A program made the translations under genes and the position numbers. Shown here one piece after another: positions 30,701 to 36,305 of a DNA stretch of 36,305 nucleotides. Below the pieces are notes generated by a model, which was given only the letters and a program-made list of their open reading frames with translations, did not search any database and was not told the origin of the DNA. Positions within the stretch are counted from its first letter, which is position 1. Every line of letters starts with the position of its first letter. This stretch comes from Entamoeba invadens IP1 (taxonomy: Eukaryota; Evosea; Mastigamoebida; Endamoebidae), in assembly GCF_000330505.1 (NCBI RefSeq), contig NW_004440271.1, positions 9,085 through 45,389 on the forward strand, written 5' to 3'.

Positions 30701-33700
30701 CGCCGAATTGACTAAATACCCCTTGTCGATCTCCGATATGAACTTCGTGAGTGTTTTGTCGTCAAGCAAATTCATAAAGTCGATCGACTCGAAGATCAGT
30801 TGTGCTGCAAAGACCTCGTCGATATTCGTTTCCGTCTCATTTCCCCTCTCCCCGATGATTTCCAAGACTCGATTAATCTCTTTCAAGAACAAATTTTTGG
30901 TTTCCAAGGAACACGACACGATCATGTTTAAGAGTGCTAATGGGAAGATGTATCGAATCAATTTGAACTGACACGCAAATTTTGGTTCTTTGACAATCCA
31001 CAAGGAATACTCAAAGATATCAGCTTCATCACTTCTCACCTTTTCACTTCTAAGACGTCGAATGATCTCAGAGAGTATCGACAGAACCCACTCGTAGTAC
31101 CTCATTGTACTTTTGTTGTCCAGAAATTGCTCTGGGGGAAACCCAATTTTCACATCCGCCGTCGTGTTAATTGACATATACGAGTTGTTAATCAATTGGA
31201 CAATATCATTCTGTTCTTGTGTCAAATTGGTCACTATCAAGTTCTTCCGATTCGGAATATCTTCCATCTTCTCAGCCATTTTCACTAATCCCATGATCAC
31301 ATATAACAACGTCTCACTCCCCCCTCTCTCCATCAATTCACGTAATAAATAATTCCCTAATAGTTCATTAACTATATCCTTCTTCCGAGCATTGATCATC
31401 TTCTCAAAGTTGTCGAGGGGCTCGATCCGGATTTTCCCGGGCGGGATTGCCCCAATTAATCCAAAGATTTTGCCGACTTCATGTTCCATCTCTTTCTTCC
31501 CACGACTGATGTGATACAACAAATTGATGATTTTGTTCAGCTCTTCGACGCGATACGAAGACGCTAAGATGTTGCTCTCATTTTGCTCTAAAAAGAGATA
31601 CACCTTATGCAACAAATAGACCTTTGTCTTACTCGACTTCGACTCTTTTAACACACTAAGAATCGTCTTGAACTTCACCGCGTTCTCTTCAAACAGAAAT
31701 TCGGTGTTCCCAACAACGCCAAAATTCGGGAGAATACCAACTATCTCTTTACTACACGTTTGAAGGTCATTCAAGATCTCACACACTATTGTAATGACAT
31801 CTTCACTCTGCTTGTTCTTGTTAAATATCTCAAGCGTCTCTAATGCAATCTCCACAGCTATCTCTGGACACGTTTTGAAGATACACATCCGCCGCAACAT
31901 ATGGAGAATATCGACATATCGACTGTTGTTCCCATTCTCATTCAACACTCTCTCCGTGAACTGTCGGATGATCTTCAGTATCATGTACCGTATCCGCGTG
32001 ACGTCTCCATTCAATTCCAAAAATCGTTTCACTGCGTTAAACCCATCGTTCCACCCAAACACGTTCTCTGAGACCGGCGCTATCCCCAAGACAGAACGGA
32101 CGCGATTCACAAAGAGAAGACTATACTTTGTACTGACGTACTCCAGTGGGCCAATTGGAGTGTTCTTAATTTCGCTATTCAATTCCGGCAAGAGACTTTG
32201 ATACACCTTTTCAAGTACTATTTTGGTCTGTGGAAACAGCGACGAATTCGTTCGCAATAAAAAGTGTTCAAAAATGCTCGATTTGTCATTCTTTAACAAC
32301 TCCACTATTTGTGCCTGCGCGGCTTGGCCTAAAGAAGAAAAGAGACTCGAATATTCCCGCAACACATTCTCTAATTTGTCAATTGCATTCTTCGATACCC
32401 AGTCATGAAAGACTTTGAAATAGATCTGCAGCCTGATGTTAATAAAGTTCTTGTAGGTAGTAAAACAGTCGATTCGCGTGACTTCACGGATGTCTATAGA
32501 GTAACTATCTTCCATCTCTTTTGTCTTCGAGAGATCTTCATAGACAAGTTTGGGCAATACACTCTCCTTCCTCATTTCAATGAACTTTTCGAAGCCCCCA
32601 CCTCTCTCTTCAATGAAGTACTTCTCGAAGATGTCACGATATGGTCTTCTCGACATGATGAATAACGTCTTGTCCAATTCCCGATGTAAATTGAAGAGTT
32701 CTTCAACCGTCTTGGCATGTTCCTTTGCAGCACATTTCTTGAGAACTTCAAGCACTCGCGCACGAACCACACTGTTCTCAAAGAACATTTTGTCTTGCAA
32801 TAAATGCTCAATGATGATCCCTATCTCGACTGAACCAAACTCCCCTATTAATTCTAAAATGATACGATATATCACAAGTCGATCTCTCACATCCTCCTTG
32901 TCAAAGAGCTTTTGTACAATAATTGTATAATACCACAATGGATTGGTATTGTCCAAATTCACAGATACTATTGCCGTAAATCTAAATATGATTCGAAGGG
33001 TTTTGACGCATTCATTTGTGTATTCCACGTTCTTCAGATTGGTAACCAATGTTATGAAAGTCTCCACCTTTTCCTTTGCTCCCATTTTAATGTGGGCAAC
33101 AAGTCTCGCGAATGACAGACATAGTTTATTTCGATGACAAAAAAAGAGACTGTCCCTTTGAAAGCAGTTACTTGTCATCTGTTCCATCGTTTTCAGTGTT
33201 CCATCCACCACAAAGTCTGTTGGTATAATCATTACAACAGACCTATCTCTCTTTTCATAGTCACACAGTGGACATCTGACTCGGCAGTCACACTCCCCTT
33301 CTTTCTTTCCTTCAATCAAATCGTTTGTACCACCCACCTTATCTCGTCGCATTTCTTTATTACAGAAGCATTGCGACAAATAGCAGAACACCTCTCCAAG
33401 TACCAGAAATTGGTCTTGTTGGATATTCAACGCCAATAGACTGGTATACACGTTTGTAAAGTACTTTCTGGACTTCTCCAGATTATATGGGATGAACTGC
33501 GGGAAGTGCGAGATGAAGCTTTTCATGATAACGTCGTTCTTGTCGCACGACATCACAAACTCGCTGACCTTTCTCGAGACCGTTGTGTGTCCTATATACA
33601 GACAGCTTAACAAGTAGTCGATCTCCTCTTTGTTGCCCTTCGGATTAGCTATGTACATATACAGAAGTGTTTTCAACTGTTCATAAATCGTCGTAAAAAA

Positions 33701-34858
33701 GATGTTGTCGTCGTCGAAAGTGATTTTGTCGTCGCTCGCCATCTCCACAAAGATGTACTGCAGTGATTTGAAGAACTCAACCCCATCTCGACGCTTCGTG
33801 TTTTTGACTAATGATGATATCGTCTCTTTAATAGTATCGCGGAGGAACACCACGCCTTCCGCAAGGGCTTTCTCGTACTTCTGTGTGTTCTCATTTAAGA
33901 AGACTAATACAGCAAAACAATTCTCGACGATCCGCGCCGTCGAGAAATTTGCGTTGTTCTTCATCTCGCGAAAAACGTCCGTTATAACTGTAAGTAAAAA
34001 ATCGTCGGCGCCGTCGTCACTCCCGAGACTTCGCAACAACCATATGACGTCTTCTTTATTTCCAATACAAAGACTTTTCGCAAAGAGTTCAAAGAAATCG
34101 GTTGGCCGTCTTTTCCAGGTCTCAAACTTTTCATTGTTGGAACTCAACTGCTTCGCACTTAATAGGCTCACCATCAGGTGGAACATCTCCGGAGAGAGGC
34201 CTGGGTATATCCCTCTCAATACAACATCCCTCGATATAAACACAGTCTCAAGCGGCGTCGCCTCTAATACACGCTTGACGGAATTCCTCAATAGTCCATC
34301 CCGGTTCAAAAAGAGCCACTCAGCAAAGACTTTGAAAAAGGAGGTATTCATTACTACTTGACTGACACCGATCGTGTCAAAGATATCGGAGACACACTCG
34401 GATATAAATGGAGTCCGACAGCAATCATACTGGAGGAAAGTTCGTAAGAGCTCAAAAAATGGGCCGCGGAGCTTATAGAAGTGCTTCGACAACAAATTCG
34501 CAGATACACGAAGGCACCCACTTATGAACGCGACAACGTCGCGAGTGTCAATTGTGTCAAAGACAAAGTAAAAGGGGCATTGAAAGGTAACCGTGACGGT
34601 ACCATGTGACGGGTGTTCCAAAAAATGTTTTTCAAGCGCTATTACAAATTGTGGGATTTGAGAATAGATTTTTTCTAATACAGTTTTCGTGGCGTTGTGA
34701 GACTCAATATATTTGCACACTCGTTCCGCTACTTGCCGATGTGATTTGAAATGTGATGACGTTTTGAATGAATTAATAAATTTGGCGATGTTTTCTTCAT
34801 TGTCATTTTTGCTTAAACTCCTCCGAAGGAGTGTTTCAACTTCATTCGTTTCGTCCAT
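27794..34858 (-). CDS. ATR/Mec1-type PI3K-like checkpoint kinase, 2354 aa
   Basis: A single intronless frame from the ATG at 34858. About 1300 residues of helical HEAT-type repeats come first, then a FAT-like region, a PI3K-like kinase at about 2035-2300, and a C-terminal FATC of 31 residues ending YEGWCPWV. In the kinase, FILK (Lys2060), GDRHLEN (Asp2200, Asn2205) and HIDFD (Asp2219) are intact. FKG...VPEIVPFRFT after the HIDFD motif and LSERSQAQYLIKQA in the FATC match ATR rather than ATM, TOR or DNA-PK. Length is close to yeast Mec1 (about 2370) and below human ATR (2644). ATR kinases respond to single-stranded DNA and stalled forks through a partner (ATRIP/Ddc2), not seen here. A Cys cluster (CDC...CPLC, about 523-532) in the HEAT region is unusual. 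Confidence 0.92.
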   Translation of the reverse strand: MDETNEVETLLRRSLSKNDNEENIAKFINSFKTSSHFKSHRQVAERVCKYIESHNATKTVLEKIYSQIPQFVIALEKHFLEHPSHGTVTVTFQCPFYFVFDTIDTRDVVAFISGCLRVSANLLSKHFYKLRGPFFELLRTFLQYDCCRTPFISECVSDIFDTIGVSQVVMNTSFFKVFAEWLFLNRDGLLRNSVKRVLEATPLETVFISRDVVLRGIYPGLSPEMFHLMVSLLSAKQLSSNNEKFETWKRRPTDFFELFAKSLCIGNKEDVIWLLRSLGSDDGADDFLLTVITDVFREMKNNANFSTARIVENCFAVLVFLNENTQKYEKALAEGVVFLRDTIKETISSLVKNTKRRDGVEFFKSLQYIFVEMASDDKITFDDDNIFFTTIYEQLKTLLYMYIANPKGNKEEIDYLLSCLYIGHTTVSRKVSEFVMSCDKNDVIMKSFISHFPQFIPYNLEKSRKYFTNVYTSLLALNIQQDQFLVLGEVFCYLSQCFCNKEMRRDKVGGTNDLIEGKKEGECDCRVRCPLCDYEKRDRSVVMIIPTDFVVDGTLKTMEQMTSNCFQRDSLFFCHRNKLCLSFARLVAHIKMGAKEKVETFITLVTNLKNVEYTNECVKTLRIIFRFTAIVSVNLDNTNPLWYYTIIVQKLFDKEDVRDRLVIYRIILELIGEFGSVEIGIIIEHLLQDKMFFENSVVRARVLEVLKKCAAKEHAKTVEELFNLHRELDKTLFIMSRRPYRDIFEKYFIEERGGGFEKFIEMRKESVLPKLVYEDLSKTKEMEDSYSIDIREVTRIDCFTTYKNFINIRLQIYFKVFHDWVSKNAIDKLENVLREYSSLFSSLGQAAQAQIVELLKNDKSSIFEHFLLRTNSSLFPQTKIVLEKVYQSLLPELNSEIKNTPIGPLEYVSTKYSLLFVNRVRSVLGIAPVSENVFGWNDGFNAVKRFLELNGDVTRIRYMILKIIRQFTERVLNENGNNSRYVDILHMLRRMCIFKTCPEIAVEIALETLEIFNKNKQSEDVITIVCEILNDLQTCSKEIVGILPNFGVVGNTEFLFEENAVKFKTILSVLKESKSSKTKVYLLHKVYLFLEQNESNILASSYRVEELNKIINLLYHISRGKKEMEHEVGKIFGLIGAIPPGKIRIEPLDNFEKMINARKKDIVNELLGNYLLRELMERGGSETLLYVIMGLVKMAEKMEDIPNRKNLIVTNLTQEQNDIVQLINNSYMSINTTADVKIGFPPEQFLDNKSTMRYYEWVLSILSEIIRRLRSEKVRSDEADIFEYSLWIVKEPKFACQFKLIRYIFPLALLNMIVSCSLETKNLFLKEINRVLEIIGERGNETETNIDEVFAAQLIFESIDFMNLLDDKTLTKFISEIDKGYLVNSAIRVHSYERAYVLLDNHIKENEINGSGEPRASLSKIENGISKEEVGKMCLVSYRLGKFQEAEYWKRESLNWISVDQRPVDVRCDENNIDFPMECTESELTLRRVVRSGMNSVTPIKMKTIEEENWKSLEFQDIGKLLVQYDENAFKELSDTLSERLFEELASSYESAYETLKKLHILYDIQYFNCVNVNNSSNTINTLNSMKSNISNTQNTFARVKPTPKYDEDIKVNYLYLEKRLEMFGKSLKNAETILLVHGGLLLKELPVKTHFFTQTLALSLNEKDQRCKQTILNVCLKLSKLALHDKKFEKARQYCYTAGKMAREESCSPQKFWVWMTQCIIDHKQNPSFGTIKTLEFLYHKIVSSNVKDDELKSRIALKLAMLMEENHMCREDVIQWYKKAVGDRVEPFGILRSNQLMTKGFYRYGRYLDDTRKENEESFEVLRCYVFSLENGFKFHYEIVPRILVLAKECVGKRDSKLVNRFMYKIVDEFPRYIWYPFLPQIITQMQSSSFKESFIRKILVETLAKYPDQVCWHMVYWWMENNENASVVLKEAKDINANVKRIANEMKLFCSYLSEFSSDKTTHGKLEMLSAKNTHVYSRVKDLFTTNWKNLIVPIQKSMTIKVPNSYIESDFSPFEMNPPKIKSINNYYNVFASLQKPKKINILTYNENVSFNFILKSDDDIQKDKMVEELFGALNHLFETSPQTSMFGVSVRTYCVFPIANCTGLLEFVSNTIPIKKFIANRLPTSSDVKAMTDKRLTKEAKIREFKRYTLKHSGVLYDKFNECFKTPHAQTEARCNYIKTTAVNSMVGALIGIGDRHLENILLDTKEGGVVHIDFDAIFFKGLLMNVPEIVPFRFTLNIRDCLGATKDEGLFLDVCTAALSVFRHHKDVVMTFVEILWNYMKGKKSSRDAVVLGKSDIQLNPMENVNNFLEGRVDGMVLSERSQAQYLIKQAKSDENLGVMYEGWCPWV

Positions 34859-34951
34859 CTCTTTTTTTTGTGTTTCCTCAATTTTTTATTATGTCACATT
34901 TAATATGGTTTAATTTTACTATTAAATTTAATGTAATGATTATTTGATAAA

Positions 34952-35077
<126 letters not shown>

Positions 35078-35290
35078 TATAATTAGTAATTTGGTTAATA
35101 AAAAAACGCAAATAAATTAAAACCAACACAAAAAAACAGAAAAGAGTTTATGTCTGTTTGCTCCATTGTTTTATTTTTAGTATAATTAAAATTTAGTAAA
35201 AAACAAACATTTTTTAGTTAAATAGTTTTGATTTTTATCTTTATCAAAAAAAGTTTAAATAAATAAAACAACTATAATAATTTTGAAACA

Positions 35291-35716
35291 ATGATAATTT
35301 TTATTATAAATTGTAGTTTTTTAATTGGAGAAAAAAAAGTTACCAATGTAAAAAGTTTTTTTGCTTTTGATACTTTAAACTATAAAAACACAGTAAAAAG
35401 TATCAAACAGTGTATCAACCTGTTAATAGCAAATTCTCTGGTTTCTTTAATAAACAGAGCTGAGATTTTCAAAATGATTGGAACAACAGAACAAATCAAT
35501 GATATATTGATTTTACAGATAGCAAGAGACTGTCTTTGAAATATGCAGTTCACTTTATATATATTTTGTTTTAGAAAGAAGTCAATTTTACAACAAGAAG
35601 GATTCGTTCGACGGTGTTTTAAAAAAGTTTATAAGTCGAGCCATAGAGACAAAATAAACAAAAATTTTAGATATTTGGCTGTGGTGAAGGAACATTCAAT
35701 ATCTTTCTTTTTGTAA
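35291..35716 (+). pseudogene. ORF interrupted by one in-frame TGA
   Basis: From ATG 35291 the frame runs 82 codons to a TGA at 35537-35539 and then stays open in the same frame for 58 more codons to a TAA at 35714. The second half has a basic, coding-like composition (EGFVRRCFKKVYKSSHRDK). Entamoeba uses the standard code, so this looks like a recently broken small gene, a sequencing error, or an intron across the TGA; a TTTTAG at 35571-35574 could be an acceptor, but no donor in a matching phase was found. The product is not recognised. Confidence 0.35.
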
Positions 35717-36305
35717 TTGATGAAAGTTAAAACAAATAGTACTTGATAGTAATAATGTTATTATACAAAAATGTTAGTTAAATATTTTTTGTTTCAAAGT
35801 TGACAAAATAAAAAAAAATCTTTTTAATGTTTTAATTTATTCAAATTTGTAATGATATATTTATATTTATAATAGTTTTTTAATTAAAATTTTATTAAAA
35901 ACAATTTAGTCAACATATTTTATACTTGAATTGTTAAATATCTTTTAAAACTGTTTATCAATTAAAAAATATTCAAATTAAATCAAAATATAGTACATGT
36001 TATTAGAGATGGTTGAAAAAAATAAAAATAATAACACAAAAAAATGGAAAAAATTGTTTGAATGTTGATTTGTGGATTTTGAAAGAAATACATAGTAATC
36101 GTTTTTTTAATTACTTAACTATAATTTATAACAATATATATATATAAAGTATAGTAGTTATTTTTGAATTAAAAAATTTTTATAAATAAAAAAAATATAA
36201 GACTGCAATAATTCCTAATTATTATATATAAATAATAATTGTTATAATATTTGATATTATATTATATTATTAAAATAACAATTCAGAATACACAGTCATT
36301 TTTCG

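Noticed and set aside
28368..34361. Many plus-strand frames of 60-219 codons
   Set aside because: All lie antisense to the single 7-kb ATR-like frame, which has clear domains; their translations show no motifs.

Overview
The window looks like a piece of an Entamoeba genome, most likely E. invadens or a close relative. Intergenic DNA is extremely AT-rich and genes are mostly intronless. The few introns are short and begin with the GTTTGT-type donor typical of Entamoeba. The gene content also fits: a very large CXXC-rich transmembrane kinase, a BspA-like leucine-rich-repeat protein, a divergent Ras-like GTPase and long coiled-coil proteins. Coding DNA is clearly GC-richer than its surroundings. 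Species is an inference; no rRNA, tRNA or other marker gene was seen.

Layout. 69-350 (+) is a small orphan ORF. 1705-9318 (+) is one three-exon gene for a ~2494-residue receptor-type kinase with signal peptide, low-Cys N-terminal domain, ~1450 residues of CXXC repeats, one membrane helix, a beta-rich juxtamembrane domain and an intact kinase. 9460-10794 (-) is a BspA-like LRR protein. 11089-12336 (-) is an AlkD-like DNA alkylation repair protein with a charged and Gln-rich tail. 13195-14344 (-) is a probable two-exon protein with about seven membrane helices. 16024-16704 (+) is a Ras-like protein lacking several GTPase residues. 19009-19566 (+) is an orphan. 20396-20744 is an inverted-repeat element split by a 100-N assembly gap. 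20936-22996 (-) is a long coiled-coil protein. 24360-25610 (+) has a vWA-like N-terminus. 26358-27484 (+) is a two-exon syntaxin-5/Sed5-type Qa-SNARE. 27794-34858 (-) is an intronless ATR/Mec1-type PI3K-like checkpoint kinase. The right end holds a (TAA)n microsatellite of about 40 units and an ORF broken by one in-frame TGA.

The genes do not form a pathway; as usual in Entamoeba they are independent transcription units. Two (AlkD-like, ATR) concern DNA damage, two (kinase receptor, Ras-like) signalling, and one (syntaxin 5) ER-Golgi traffic.

I found no clear new multi-gene system. The best leads are the degenerate Ras-like protein, the AlkD-like protein with a changed active-site residue and extra tail, the repeat element around the gap, a 36-bp near-perfect cruciform sequence at 23167-23202, and several intergenic stretches where long open frames follow one another in shifted frames, as in decayed or unrecognised spliced genes.
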